Below are positions 17,566 through 26,678 of a stretch of 64,000 nucleotides of DNA, piece by piece. Origin of the DNA: Aldehydirespirator sp965219165. Lineage in GTDB: Bacteria; Actinomycetota; Acidimicrobiia; Acidimicrobiales; Aldehydirespiratoraceae. Under the pieces are notes generated by a model. That model was given only the letters and a program-made list of their open reading frames with translations, searched no databases and was not told the origin of the DNA. Position 1 is the stretch's first letter; the number at the start of each line of letters is the position of its first letter. Where the stretch lies: assembly GCA_965219165.1 (NCBI GenBank), contig CBDCMW010000002.1, positions 3,224,001 through 3,288,000 on the forward strand, given 5' to 3'. The position numbers and the translations under genes are program-made.

Positions 17566-18036
17566 ATGGTCCACGTAGACATGCCAGGAGACCCGCACAC
17601 CGCCCGGCCCATGAGGCCCCAAACGGAAGCCCCGATCCGGGTAGTGCTGGCCAAGCTCGGCCTCGACGGCCACGACCGGGGCCTCAAGGTGGTGGCCCGC
17701 ATGCTGCGAGACGCCGGCATGGAAGTGATCTATCTCGGCCTGCGCCAGACGAGCGACACGGTGATCGACGCGGTGGAGCAGGAGGACGCCGACGTGATCG
17801 GCCTGTCGATGCACAACGCCGGCCACTTGGCTCTGGCACCCCGGATCGTGCAGGCCGTGGCGGACGCCGGTCTGGACGTGCCGGTGATCATCGGCGGGAT
17901 CGTGCCCGAGGCCGATGTTGACGCTCTCAAGGAAATGGGCATCAGCGCCGTGCTCCATCCGGGCGCCTCGTCCCTCGAGGTCGTAAGAGCAGTCCGAGGG
18001 ACGCTGAGCCCCCGCTCGTCCGCGCCGCGGACGTAG
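17566..18036 (+). CDS. icmB: B12-binding small subunit of the split acyl-CoA mutase
   Basis: About 156 aa, forming a stand-alone cobalamin-binding domain. The base-off/His-on motif is LDGHDRG (DxHxxG, ~35-41), followed by SMHNAGH and IIGGIVPEAD, which hold the corrin and nucleotide tail. It pairs with the large subunit upstream (98-base gap) to make the active mutase. The start is uncertain: the first ATG is 17566, but starts at 17581 or 17611 (MRPQTEAPIRVVLAKLG) would give the conventional N-terminus. meaB follows, so the trio is probably one transcription unit. Confidence 0.88.
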   Translation: MVHVDMPGDPHTARPMRPQTEAPIRVVLAKLGLDGHDRGLKVVARMLRDAGMEVIYLGLRQTSDTVIDAVEQEDADVIGLSMHNAGHLALAPRIVQAVADAGLDVPVIIGGIVPEADVDALKEMGISAVLHPGASSLEVVRAVRGTLSPRSSAPRT

Positions 18037-18041
18037 CCCCA

Positions 18042-18150
18042 GGGGCGCAAGCTGGAGAGCCGATGAACGCGACCGAGGAGGCGTCCCAGCTGGCGCGCTC
18101 TCGCGGCCTCGGCCCGGGGACGCAAGCTGGAGAGCCGATGTACGCGACCA
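18042..18150 (+). repeat. Duplicated start region of meaB
   Basis: A ~31-bp block carrying a ribosome binding site and start codon (CGCAAGCTGGAGAGCCGATG then NACGCGACC) occurs at 18045-18075 and again at 18120-18150. The copies are 75 bases apart and in frame, giving the MeaB gene two equivalent start sites (18063 and 18138). Confidence 0.85.
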
Positions 18151-19145
18151 CCACGACCAGCGAACTGCTGGAGCGGGCCGCTGAGGGCGAGCGGCGAGCG
18201 CTCGGCCGGCTGCTCAGCCTGGTGGAGGCAGGAGGCGAGCCCGCCGACGAGATCGCGGAGCTGGTCCACGGGCGAGCGAACGGCGAGGCACCCGTGATCG
18301 GCATCACCGGAGCCCCCGGGACGGGCAAGTCGACCCTGGTCGGGCACTTGATAAAGGAGATGGCCGACTCGGGATGCCAGCCCGCCGTCCTGGCCGTCGA
18401 TCCGTCCTCGCCGCTGACCGGCGGAGCCATATTGGGCGATCGCATCCGCATAGACGGCGTGGCCGGCGCAGTGGCCGGCGGAGTGGCCGGCGGAGTGGCC
18501 GGCGGCCGGAGTTTCATCCGCTCGATGGCCACCCGCGGCCACGCGGGCGGGTTGGCGCTGGCCGTGCCCGGAGCCCTTCGGGTCTTCGAGGCCTGCGGTT
18601 TCGCGCCCCTGCTGGTGGAGACGGTGGGCGTGGGCCAAGTGGAAGTCGACGTAACCCGCACCGCCGACACGACCGTGGTGATCGTCGCCCCGGGTATGGG
18701 CGATGCGGTGCAGGCCAACAAGGCCGGCCTGTTGGAGGTGGCCGACGTGCTGGTGGTCAACAAGGCTGACCGCCCCGGTGCCGACGACGCCCGCCGCGAC
18801 CTGGAGCACATGCTCGACTTGGGCCGCATCACGGGCCTTGCCCAGCATTGGCGGCCCGAGATCATCATGACCACGGCCACCAAGGGCGACGGGGTGGTCC
18901 AGGTCCATCAAGCCATCCGATCCCACCGCGCCCACTCGGCCGAGACCGGCCAGCTGGAAGCCCGCCGCCGGAACCGCATCCGCCAGGAAGTGCTCGACCG
19001 AATCACCCAACACCTCGACACCGCCGCGTCGCACTACCTGAGCACCCATCCGGATGAGCTGAGCAAGGCGCTCGAGGGCCATAGGACTCCAGCCGCCGCC
19101 GCGGCCGAGCTCAGCAAGCGCTTCTTGAGCGACCAGCCCGGATGA
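18063..19145 (+). CDS. meaB: MeaB/ArgK-type GTPase chaperone of the B12 mutase
   Basis: A 360-aa G3E-class GTPase that protects and loads B12-dependent mutases. The P-loop is GITGAPGTGKSTL, switch/Mg motif VDPSSPLTGGAILGDRIR, switch II ETVGVGQVEVD, and the base-specificity motif NKAD. FIRSMATRGH follows an unusual Ala/Val/Gly-rich insertion made by four copies of a 12-bp repeat (18459-18507), which lengthens the loop by about 8-10 residues compared with the family. The duplicated start region gives an optional 25-residue N-terminal extension. The operon position after the mutase subunits supports the role. Confidence 0.92.
   Translation: MNATEEASQLARSRGLGPGTQAGEPMYATTTTSELLERAAEGERRALGRLLSLVEAGGEPADEIAELVHGRANGEAPVIGITGAPGTGKSTLVGHLIKEMADSGCQPAVLAVDPSSPLTGGAILGDRIRIDGVAGAVAGGVAGGVAGGRSFIRSMATRGHAGGLALAVPGALRVFEACGFAPLLVETVGVGQVEVDVTRTADTTVVIVAPGMGDAVQANKAGLLEVADVLVVNKADRPGADDARRDLEHMLDLGRITGLAQHWRPEIIMTTATKGDGVVQVHQAIRSHRAHSAETGQLEARRRNRIRQEVLDRITQHLDTAASHYLSTHPDELSKALEGHRTPAAAAAELSKRFLSDQPG
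18459..18507 (+). repeat. 12-bp tandem repeat inside meaB
   Basis: Four near-identical GTGGCCGGCGGA units at 18459, 18471, 18483 and 18495 encode a VAGG ladder. It lies in the loop between the nucleotide-binding switch and the conserved FIRSMATRG motif. Confidence 0.85.
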
Positions 19146-19196
19146 TCCATAGCGATCCGCCTGCCACGGCGGGGCCCGGGCCTTAGAGGCAGCGCG

Positions 19197-19333
19197 GATA
19201 GGTGTGACCGCCTCGCGGCGCAGCGTGGTATCTCCCGCTCTTGTTCGCTTCGCTCACCGGCCGCTCGGGTCCGGGGGCCTCGCTCAGCGCCCGCGTGATT
19301 CTTCGTGACCTGCGGCCCATTCGCTCGGCCTCC
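19197..19333 (+). repeat. Dispersed ~135-bp repeat, copy 2
   Basis: Starts CGGATAGGTGTGACCGCC, passes through the TTGTTCGCTTCGCTCAC core, and ends GACCTGCGGCCCATTCGCTC. It is nearly full length and lies downstream of meaB, in a 282-base gap that otherwise holds nothing recognisable. Confidence 0.9.
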
Positions 19334-19427
19334 TAGGCCGGGGGGTGGTACGGGCGCCAGGAATGGCGGCGCTTGCGTCGCCAGCACCAAGACACCGTGA
19401 CAGGACCCGCCGGCCCCGTGTGTACGC

Positions 19428-20177
19428 CTACCGCGCCAGGAGGATCCGGCGGGCCTCGCTCAGCTCGGCGATGCGGTTTGCGGCTTCGGCTTCAGCCGCG
19501 CCCAGGTCGGGATGGGCGGCCCGCAGCGCGTCGCGGAAGCCCCGCCGGACCGCGGCCTGCGCCGGCATGTCGACCTCACGGTCGAAGCCCAGAACATCCA
19601 GAGCCCAGACGACAGGATCGGCGACCGCTTGAGCGGGCCTTGACGACGAGCGGCCGGCGGCCAGATAAGAGAACAACGCCGGCCCTACCTCTCCCCGCCA
19701 TGCCAGTCCCCGCCGCACGGCTCGAATCGCCTCGCCGCGGACCGTCGGTGCAGCGAGTCCTGCCGCGTACGCGGCACCGAGCACGAGCTGGCTCGGAGTG
19801 GCCCGGGAACTCTCGAACTCGCAGGAGAGGTCGTCGTCGGATCCGGAACTGGCGCGAGATCCGGAACTGGCGCGACCGTGGAGCCGCTGACGGCTGCGGG
19901 TCAGGCCGACCCGGTCACGTTGCAAGCGATTTCGCAGCCGGGGCTGGGCCACCGGCCGTCCCTGTTCGAGGTCATGCACGAGTTCCACGATCTCACCCAG
20001 CAGATCATGAGTTAGGTCGGACCCGAAGCGGCCGCACACGGCGCCCAGCAGCAGGCTTCCGAATCCTGGGCTGGAATCGTCTGGGGACTCGGGCAACCAC
20101 GCCCGGCCGATGGCGAGCCGCCGGGTGGGGGCTATCGGTCTGGAGTGAAAGATTTCCAGCTCGGCCAGCAGCACCAC
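19428..20177 (-). CDS. J-domain-containing protein
   Basis: A 249-aa protein with a divergent DnaJ-like domain at the very C-terminus: RRGFRDALRAAHPDLGAAEA, then ANRIAELSEARRILLA. The HPD tripeptide needed to stimulate DnaK is present. The N-terminal ~180 residues are actinobacterial and of unknown function; they contain a short Ser/Gly/Arg segment made by a 15-base direct repeat at ~19849. The start is probably GTG at 20175-20177. A DnaK co-chaperone role is inferred from the HPD motif only. Confidence 0.65.
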   Translation of the reverse strand: MVLLAELEIFHSRPIAPTRRLAIGRAWLPESPDDSSPGFGSLLLGAVCGRFGSDLTHDLLGEIVELVHDLEQGRPVAQPRLRNRLQRDRVGLTRSRQRLHGRASSGSRASSGSDDDLSCEFESSRATPSQLVLGAAYAAGLAAPTVRGEAIRAVRRGLAWRGEVGPALFSYLAAGRSSSRPAQAVADPVVWALDVLGFDREVDMPAQAAVRRGFRDALRAAHPDLGAAEAEAANRIAELSEARRILLAR

Positions 20178-20250
20178 GCCAAGCTAGCGGGCGAGGATTC
20201 CCGGTGAGTCCGCCAGCGCGAAGCTGCCGCTCACACCCACGCCAAGCCGC

Positions 20251-21342
20251 TCAGATGAGCATCCTGAGAGTGTCGCTCATGCGGTGGGCCCGTTCCCGCA
20301 GGTCGTCCTTGTCGGTCTCGGGGCCTTGCACCAGGTCGAGCAGCTCGCCTGCCGTGTTGCGCAGGCCGCGCCAGTCGGGGGCGGAGAAGCCGAACGGCGT
20401 CCGTACAACAGCGATCCGCCGGGCGTTCGTCACCACGCCCTGCACCCCGTCGGGGTCGCGGGGATCGCGCCGCAGCCGATCGCAGGCCACGAACAGGCTG
20501 CTGAGAAGGTCGTTGACTTCCAAGCCGTCGAGCTCCACAAATTGGGCCTCCTCCTCGCGGGCCAGCAGATCGTCGATCACCAGCTCCACGCGCTCTTCGT
20601 CCGCCTCGCGAACCAGCAGGTCGCAGACTTCGGCTAGCTCGGCGTCTTGATCGTCCGCGTCTGCGCCATCGCCTACGTCACCCTCAGCGGCGTCACCCTC
20701 GCCCACATCACCCTCAGCAGCGTCACCCTCGCCCACGTCACCCTCAGCAGCGTCACCCTCGCCCACGTCACCCTCAGCGGCGTCACCCTCGCCCACATCA
20801 CCCTCAGCAGCGTCACCCTCGTCTACCGCATCCTCAGCAGCGTCACTCTCGTCTACCGCATCCTCGTCTGCATCACCCTCGTCTACGTCACCCTCGGTGT
20901 CCAGGATGTACGGCACGCTGGCCTGCACCAGTCGCTCCATCAACTCGGCCCGCAGCGCTTCAGGCCATTCGGAGAGCTCGAAGGCCGTCAAGGAATCCTC
21001 GGGTCCGATCGGGCGACTGATCGCCTCCTTCGCCCTCTCAGTCTCCTCCACTTCGTCCACGAGGCTGTCGACTTGCGCCTCCAGCGACTCGTGGACCATC
21101 AGGGTCGTGCCCTGCCACGAGTGAACAACCTGGTCGACGGTGAGCAGCTGCTGCAGCATCACCCGGCTCTCGAGCGACCACTCGTGAAGCTCGTAGGCCA
21201 ACCACGCATCGGCATCGCCAGCGACGCCCTCGGCACCGACGCCCTCGTCAGCGACCTCCTCGCCGACCGCCCCCGCGGAATCCTCCTCGGGCTCAGCGTC
21301 GGCTGTGCCGCGACGGAACCTAGGTCGGAACGCGGCGGGCAT
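20251..21342 (-). CDS. Hypothetical protein with two internal repeats and an expanding acidic decapeptide array
   Basis: A 363-aa protein of unknown function. Two related segments are visible: YELHEWSLESRVMLQQLLT...E..VDSLVDEVE (~50-106), and FELSEWPEALRAELMERLV (~119-140) continuing after an interruption with CDLLVREADEERVELVIDDL (~235-255). The interruption is a run of Asp/Glu/Gly/Ala decapeptides (EGDAAEGDVG) encoded by a 30-bp tandem repeat. So the second domain has been split at a loop by a repeat expansion. The C-terminal ~100 residues look helical and conserved. The N-terminus has an acidic linker after a basic start. It is divergent from glpX. Confidence 0.7.
   Translation of the reverse strand: MPAAFRPRFRRGTADAEPEEDSAGAVGEEVADEGVGAEGVAGDADAWLAYELHEWSLESRVMLQQLLTVDQVVHSWQGTTLMVHESLEAQVDSLVDEVEETERAKEAISRPIGPEDSLTAFELSEWPEALRAELMERLVQASVPYILDTEGDVDEGDADEDAVDESDAAEDAVDEGDAAEGDVGEGDAAEGDVGEGDAAEGDVGEGDAAEGDVGEGDAAEGDVGDGADADDQDAELAEVCDLLVREADEERVELVIDDLLAREEEAQFVELDGLEVNDLLSSLFVACDRLRRDPRDPDGVQGVVTNARRIAVVRTPFGFSAPDWRGLRNTAGELLDLVQGPETDKDDLRERAHRMSDTLRMLI
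20679..20900 (-). repeat. 30-bp tandem repeat coding an acidic decapeptide array
   Basis: Units of GTCACCCTCAGCAGCGTCAC + CCTCGCCCAC on the plus strand recur about five times, with degenerate units at the 3' side containing GTCTACCGCATCCTC. The units differ at a few bases, and the period of 30 keeps the frame. Confidence 0.9.
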
Positions 21343-21443
21343 CTCATAATCTTGCCACCCCGACGACCCATTGCGGCATCGCCGAACTGCTTTGCTCGCG
21401 ACCGTGGCATTCGCCCGTGCTGCGCTTGGGATAGGTTCGCGTC

Positions 21444-22424
21444 ATGGTTGTCTCAACGCATCCCAAGCCTGACCGCAACATCGCACTGGAACTGGTGCGG
21501 ATCACCGAGGGGGCCGCCATAGCCGCGTCGCGCTGGATGGGTCGAGGCGACAAGGACGGCGCTGACGGGGCCGCGGTGGACGCCATGCGCAGGGTGCTGC
21601 GAGATATCTCCATGGACGGCATCGTCGTGATCGGGGAGGGCGAGAAGGACGAAGCGCCCATGCTCTACAACGGCGAGCGGGTCGGCAACGGGCAGCTGCC
21701 CCAGACCGACGTCGCCGTCGACCCGATCGACGGAACCACCCTCACCTCGCTGGGGCGGGCCAACGCCCTGTCGGTGATCGCGGTGGCCGACCGGGGCTCG
21801 ATGTTCGACCCCGGCCCGTGCGTTTACATGGAGAAGATCGCCACCGGCCCCGAGGCCGCCCATCTGATCGACATTGCCCAGTCGCCGACGGAGAACCTGA
21901 AGGCGGTGGCCGAGGCCAAGGGCGAGTCCGTGCACGACCTGACCGCCGTGATCTTGGACCGCGACCGCCACGATGACTTGATCGCAGAGATCCGCGAGGC
22001 CGGTGCCCGCATCCGGCTGATCCCCGACGGCGACGTGGCCGGCGCCATCTCCACCGCGTGGCCCAACACGGGAGCCGACATCCTCTTCGGCATTGGCGGA
22101 ACTCCCGAGGGCGTGATCACCGCGGCCGCCATCAAGTGCATGGGCGGCGCCCTTCAAGGCCGCCTGTGGCCCCGCAACGAGCACGAACGCAAGGCCCTGA
22201 CCAAGCTGGGTTACGACGTGGAGAGAGTGCTAACCCAGGACGACCTCGTCAACACCGACAATTGCTTCTTCGCCGCCACCGGCGTGACCGACGGCGATCT
22301 TCTCCAGGGCGTCCATTTCGATGCCGTCTACTGCCACACCCAGTCGCTCGTGATGCGCAGCCGCTCCGGCACCGTGCGACTGATCGAGGGCCGTCACCGG
22401 CTCCGCAAGGCCCGGGATCTCTAG
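21444..22424 (+). CDS. glpX: Fructose-1,6-bisphosphatase class II
   Basis: A 326-aa GlpX enzyme for gluconeogenesis, hydrolysing fructose-1,6-bisphosphate. Metal and substrate motifs: VIGEGEKDEAPML (~60), DPIDGTTLTS (~94), YMEKIATGP, and GIGGTPEGVITAAAIKCMGG (~210). The length is normal. The ATG at 21444 follows GGATAGGTTCGCGTC; no strong Shine-Dalgarno is visible. It is the usual stand-alone actinobacterial glpX. A short imperfect duplication (AGGCCGACCTCCGCCAGCA / AGGCCGACCGCCGCCAGCA) follows the stop at ~22424 and ~22494. Confidence 0.95.
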   Translation: MVVSTHPKPDRNIALELVRITEGAAIAASRWMGRGDKDGADGAAVDAMRRVLRDISMDGIVVIGEGEKDEAPMLYNGERVGNGQLPQTDVAVDPIDGTTLTSLGRANALSVIAVADRGSMFDPGPCVYMEKIATGPEAAHLIDIAQSPTENLKAVAEAKGESVHDLTAVILDRDRHDDLIAEIREAGARIRLIPDGDVAGAISTAWPNTGADILFGIGGTPEGVITAAAIKCMGGALQGRLWPRNEHERKALTKLGYDVERVLTQDDLVNTDNCFFAATGVTDGDLLQGVHFDAVYCHTQSLVMRSRSGTVRLIEGRHRLRKARDL

Positions 22425-22535
22425 GCCGACCTCCGCCAGCATTGCGACATGCTGGGCTTCGACAACTCGGTAGCGGCCGCCACCGGAATCGCCAGGCCGA
22501 CCGCCGCCAGCAGTGCGATCGGCGGGGACTAGGGA

Positions 22536-25500
22536 CTAGCCCGACGAGGCGACCTTGCGGGCGGCGTTGACCATGCTGGCCAGCTCCCCGCGCGTGACGA
22601 TCCGCTCAGGACAGAAGCGATCCGGGCTGGTTGCACAGCCGCTGGCGATCCCGGCCGCAACGACCGAGTCGATGTTGTCCTCGTGAACATCACCCACGGT
22701 GTCGGTGAAGCCCGCCGATTCCGCGGAGGGCACGTCGAAGGCTCGAACGATCCAGCTCGCCACCTGGGCTCTGGTGAGGTTGCCGTCGGGACAGTACCGC
22801 AGCGGGTCCGTGGCACAGCCGACCGTGACTTCCAGTTCAGCCAGGCGCTCCACATGCGGGGCGAACCACATGCTCTCCTCCCACATCGGCGATGCGTTCA
22901 CTTCGGAGAAGCGTGATTCGGTGATCGCGGCCGGCTCCTCGCCATCGAGGAGCCGCACCATCCACACCGCGGCCACCCATCGGGTGAGCGGATCGTTGGG
23001 ACAGATGCGGTTCGACTCGCACTCGGTGCCCGTGAACACTCCGAGAGGATGCAATTCCTTGATGGCGGTCTCGGTATCAGCCCCGGCGTCACCGGCGTCC
23101 GTGTAGGGCGACTCGGTGTCGGACTCTTCTTCGGTGGTTGAGGACTCGTCATCGGCACCACCGCCGCCACCGTTGTTGTTCCCGCCGCCTCCGTTGTTGT
23201 TGCCCGGGTTGGAGGTCCCGCCTCCGTTGTTGTTGCCCGGGTTGGAGGTCCCGCCTCCGTTGTTGTTGCCCGGGTTGGAGGTCCCGCCTCCGTTGTTGTT
23301 GCTCGGCGGCGGAGTGGACACGGCCCGAGTGACGGTCACTGTGTAGGTCTCGGTCATCCGCTGATCCTCGGCGATCAGCAGCTGATCCTCGGGAGTGACC
23401 ACCACCTCGATCACGTTGTCACCCTCTTCGAGAGGAGCCGTCAGCTCCACATCGGTCTTCGACGTCGCCGAGGCACTCCCTAGGGTCGCTGTCAGGCTCG
23501 CTTCTTCGCTGTTTGCTACGGCCCGCACCGTCGCAGACGTGACACCGTTGCCGACATCCACATCGTAGGAGGTCTTGTCGCTCATGAAGTTGAGGGTTGC
23601 TACATCAAGCGTCAGCGAACTCAGGGTCGCATCATCGGAGGGAGGAGCGACTGCCCGGGTCACCGTGATCTCGTAGATCAGTTTGTCCCCGTTCTGAGCG
23701 GCAACGATCACCCTCACGGTATTGGCCACGGTGTTGGCGTCTCCCTCGAGCGGAACAAACCCGTCCCCGCCAGCTCGGGTCTCGCCCGTGATGTCTCCGT
23801 TCGAGTCGATAATCCCGCCGACCATCACCTCAGCGCTTGCCAGCGAGTCGGTCGGCGTCGCGGTCACATGCACCCTGTTCACACCGTTGGCCACGGACAC
23901 TGCGTAGGGATTCTCGGGAGGATCGTCGCCGGCAGTGAACGCCGGGGTGAATTCCAACTCGGCCCGGGCCGCGTCCTTCAGCTCCAATACGTCCAGAGTG
24001 GCGACGCCGGGCAGCGGCCGCGGCAGTTGCGTGACGCGAATCGTGTATGTCTTGGGCGTCCCGCCCGCTTCTGCGGTGACGTCGATCGTCACCACATTCA
24101 CTCCCTCGGCGAGCTGAACCTCCTGGCCCGATACGAGGGAACTTGGGGTTCCGACATCATCACCACTTAGTTGGAGTTGAGCGGTTGCAGCCGGATGGTT
24201 GTTGGGGACTGCGACAACCGTGATCGATGCCACGTCGTTGCCGACCTCAGCCTCGTAGAAGTCGTCGGATGCCGAGAACGGAGGATCGAGTGTGACCTTG
24301 CTCCGGTTGTTGGGATTGGTGAGTTCCAGCCTTCCCAAGGTCGCGTCGGTGGAGACGGGCTTCTCGGGGCGAGTCACCGTCACCACATAGAGACCCGTCG
24401 TTGTCAGGTCCTGGGCCAGGACCTCGAGAGTCACCGTGTACTCGCCGACGGTCGCCATCGGCACGGTCACGGTGTTGGTGTTGTCGGTGTTCGCCTCACT
24501 GGTGTGCAGCGGGGGGTCCCCGCCGGTGACGGTATTGTCCACACCGACCGTGCCGCCGACCTTGGTCACGACTTTGGCGGTTCCAACGGACTTGGTGTAG
24601 GTCACACCAATCGAGTCGTCGGAGTGCAGCACGGTCGCGGTGTAGGGACCCACGGTGGAACTGAACGCCGGGGACAGTTCGCCGGGATCAAGTTCAAGGC
24701 TGAACAGGGTGGCCACGTTGGAGGGCCGATCCCGGGTGATGGTCACGACGTAGGGGATCATCACCAACCCGTTCTCGGAGGTGACCTCGACCGTGATCGT
24801 GTTGGTGCCCACTTCTAGGTCGATCATGCTGTCGTGCGGATCCACGTCCCGCTCGTTGGCCACCACGTTATTCGATACTTCATTCCCTTCCCGGATCTCG
24901 ACAGTGGCAAATTTGTCCGTCGTCCCGTAGCTGACGGCCGTCTCATCCACGCCATGGGCGACGGTGGCCGTATAGGAGGTCGCGTCCTTGTCGTTCTCCA
25001 CGAATGTCGGTGACAGGACGACGTTGTCGAGTTCCAGACTCATCAGAGTGGCGATGTCGGACAGCGTTCGCTCCCGGGTCACAGTGACCTTGTAGATCTT
25101 CGGGTCGCCTCCGGCCTCAGCGGTCACCTCCACCGTGATCTCGTTCGCGCCCACGACCAACTCCATGACGTGATCCCCGTCGGGAATCGCGTCAGTCGAG
25201 TCGGAATTCGGGTCGATTACGTTGCCGTCGAGCTTGTAGACGATGCTCTCAACACGGGCGTCGGTGGGTCTCGCCAACACAGTCGTCTCATCCAGCGAAC
25301 TGGCCACCGTCACCGAGTCCCCAGCATACGTCGCCGCCGCGACCAGATCCACAACCGGGGCACCACTCAGAGTCAACGAATCCAATGTCGCGTCGGTCGA
25401 CGGTCGTGGCAGATTCACCACGACCCTGTAGGTCCTTGTCGTCTTAAGGTCCTCGGCGGTCACCTCCACAGTGATCGTGTTGTCGCCCACATCCAGCGAA

Positions 25501-26678
25501 ACAACACCACCGGGCTTCACAACGCCATCTTGTATCACAACCGCGGTAGCCGCATCCTGACTCGGCACGGCAGTAATGGTGGTGGATGTCACCCCGACGT
25601 CGACGCTCGCCTGGTAGAACGTCCGCCCGGGCATGAATGTGTCGGACAAAGTGCCGGGATTCAACGACAACGACTTCAGCGAGGCGTCAGACACCGGACC
25701 CGGCAACGGTCCGGAGACACCAGGCATACTGAATGAATAGACCCGGCCGGTTATGAACTCCGCGACATACATGATCGTGTCGGTGGCAGCAAGGCCGTAG
25801 TACAACTGCTGAATGTTCGAGATGTTGAGCCGCAACAAATCAATGTCTCGGTCAGGCACGGGCGTGCCATTGGACGTGTCATCGGAACGGTTGTACGCGT
25901 ATATCGTCCTGCCGTCTGTCGTCCAGCCGCTTGCGCCTATTTCTGTCACCCACCACGTATCCACATCACTGGTAGGGCTGCTTCTCCCTGCGGTGATTCC
26001 CCACGGGTTGTCGTTGTCACCCGACAGCTCGAAGTCCAGGTTCGACTTACGGCAGTAGTTGTCACCGCTCGAGCATTTCGTGGGCAGCGCGAAGGCGAAG
26101 ACCTTGGCGTTGTCTGCGTCATCTTTGCCCGTTACCCAGAGGGTGTCACCGTCCGACCAGATACCTCTCGGCTCATACACTTCACGAGTGTCGTCGTATC
26201 CGCTCGATGTGAGGTCTACGCTCCATCCCGTGATCTCTGAGCCGTCCGAGAGCTTGTAAGCTCTCAGCGTGCCGTCCGTGTCCAACGCCCACAGAGTGGT
26301 GCCATCGGACCAGATCCCCGCGTATGGTTTGCCACTGAGCACGAACTCTTCATCTGGGAGACGCGAGCTATCAGCAGCATCGAACGCATAAAGCTTCTGA
26401 TCAAGATAGAACTTCCCATCCTTCGTACCGTGTCTCAGTGCAGTGGTCAAGACTCTTGAATCGTCGGCCCAAAGCCCTCTGATATAATGCGAGGGAAGCT
26501 GCGGTTCGTCAACTAAGCGATTCATGGGAACAACTAAGCGATCCATGGGAACATCGTTGTAAACTCGCCATCCCTTTTCCTCGCTTGATGCGGCATCGAT
26601 CCTCACGTAATACTTTGTTTCGGTCCCGTCCTCCGCGGTGACATAGATACTCAGGTCGGTGTAACGGTCCGTCCTCAA
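22536..26678 (-). CDS. Giant secreted cadherin-like / SLH-domain protein, main part (frameshifted from its N-terminus)
   Basis: 1380 residues. The N-terminal ~330 residues form a beta-propeller-like region with repeats such as GIWSDGTTLWALDTDG and GIWSDGDTLWVTGKDD. Next come about eight cadherin-like beta-sandwich domains, each beginning with an ATL-SLxL motif (TDATLGRLELTNP, DDATLSSLTLDVA) and ending TYTVTVTR. Then an Asn/Gly linker of GGGTSNPGNNN repeats. The C-terminus has three SLH-like modules with RICPNDPLTRW, RYCPDGNLTRAQ and RFCPERIVTRGE, which should anchor the protein to the cell envelope. The first codon of this frame (TTG, 26676-26678) overlaps the stop of the upstream signal-peptide ORF. 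The two are clearly one protein split by a one-base shift. An adhesion or S-layer role is inferred. Confidence 0.8.
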   Translation of the reverse strand: MRTDRYTDLSIYVTAEDGTETKYYVRIDAASSEEKGWRVYNDVPMDRLVVPMNRLVDEPQLPSHYIRGLWADDSRVLTTALRHGTKDGKFYLDQKLYAFDAADSSRLPDEEFVLSGKPYAGIWSDGTTLWALDTDGTLRAYKLSDGSEITGWSVDLTSSGYDDTREVYEPRGIWSDGDTLWVTGKDDADNAKVFAFALPTKCSSGDNYCRKSNLDFELSGDNDNPWGITAGRSSPTSDVDTWWVTEIGASGWTTDGRTIYAYNRSDDTSNGTPVPDRDIDLLRLNISNIQQLYYGLAATDTIMYVAEFITGRVYSFSMPGVSGPLPGPVSDASLKSLSLNPGTLSDTFMPGRTFYQASVDVGVTSTTITAVPSQDAATAVVIQDGVVKPGGVVSLDVGDNTITVEVTAEDLKTTRTYRVVVNLPRPSTDATLDSLTLSGAPVVDLVAAATYAGDSVTVASSLDETTVLARPTDARVESIVYKLDGNVIDPNSDSTDAIPDGDHVMELVVGANEITVEVTAEAGGDPKIYKVTVTRERTLSDIATLMSLELDNVVLSPTFVENDKDATSYTATVAHGVDETAVSYGTTDKFATVEIREGNEVSNNVVANERDVDPHDSMIDLEVGTNTITVEVTSENGLVMIPYVVTITRDRPSNVATLFSLELDPGELSPAFSSTVGPYTATVLHSDDSIGVTYTKSVGTAKVVTKVGGTVGVDNTVTGGDPPLHTSEANTDNTNTVTVPMATVGEYTVTLEVLAQDLTTTGLYVVTVTRPEKPVSTDATLGRLELTNPNNRSKVTLDPPFSASDDFYEAEVGNDVASITVVAVPNNHPAATAQLQLSGDDVGTPSSLVSGQEVQLAEGVNVVTIDVTAEAGGTPKTYTIRVTQLPRPLPGVATLDVLELKDAARAELEFTPAFTAGDDPPENPYAVSVANGVNRVHVTATPTDSLASAEVMVGGIIDSNGDITGETRAGGDGFVPLEGDANTVANTVRVIVAAQNGDKLIYEITVTRAVAPPSDDATLSSLTLDVATLNFMSDKTSYDVDVGNGVTSATVRAVANSEEASLTATLGSASATSKTDVELTAPLEEGDNVIEVVVTPEDQLLIAEDQRMTETYTVTVTRAVSTPPPSNNNGGGTSNPGNNNGGGTSNPGNNNGGGTSNPGNNNGGGGNNNGGGGGADDESSTTEEESDTESPYTDAGDAGADTETAIKELHPLGVFTGTECESNRICPNDPLTRWVAAVWMVRLLDGEEPAAITESRFSEVNASPMWEESMWFAPHVERLAELEVTVGCATDPLRYCPDGNLTRAQVASWIVRAFDVPSAESAGFTDTVGDVHEDNIDSVVAAGIASGCATSPDRFCPERIVTRGELASMVNAARKVASSG
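23191..23300 (-). repeat. 33-bp tandem repeat coding the Asn/Gly/Pro linker
   Basis: At least three near-perfect units (plus strand GTTGTTGTTGCCCGGGTTGG + AGGTCCCGCCTCC) encode GGGTSNPGNNN between the last cadherin-like domain and the SLH modules. The near-identity of the units suggests recent expansion or homogenisation. Confidence 0.9.
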
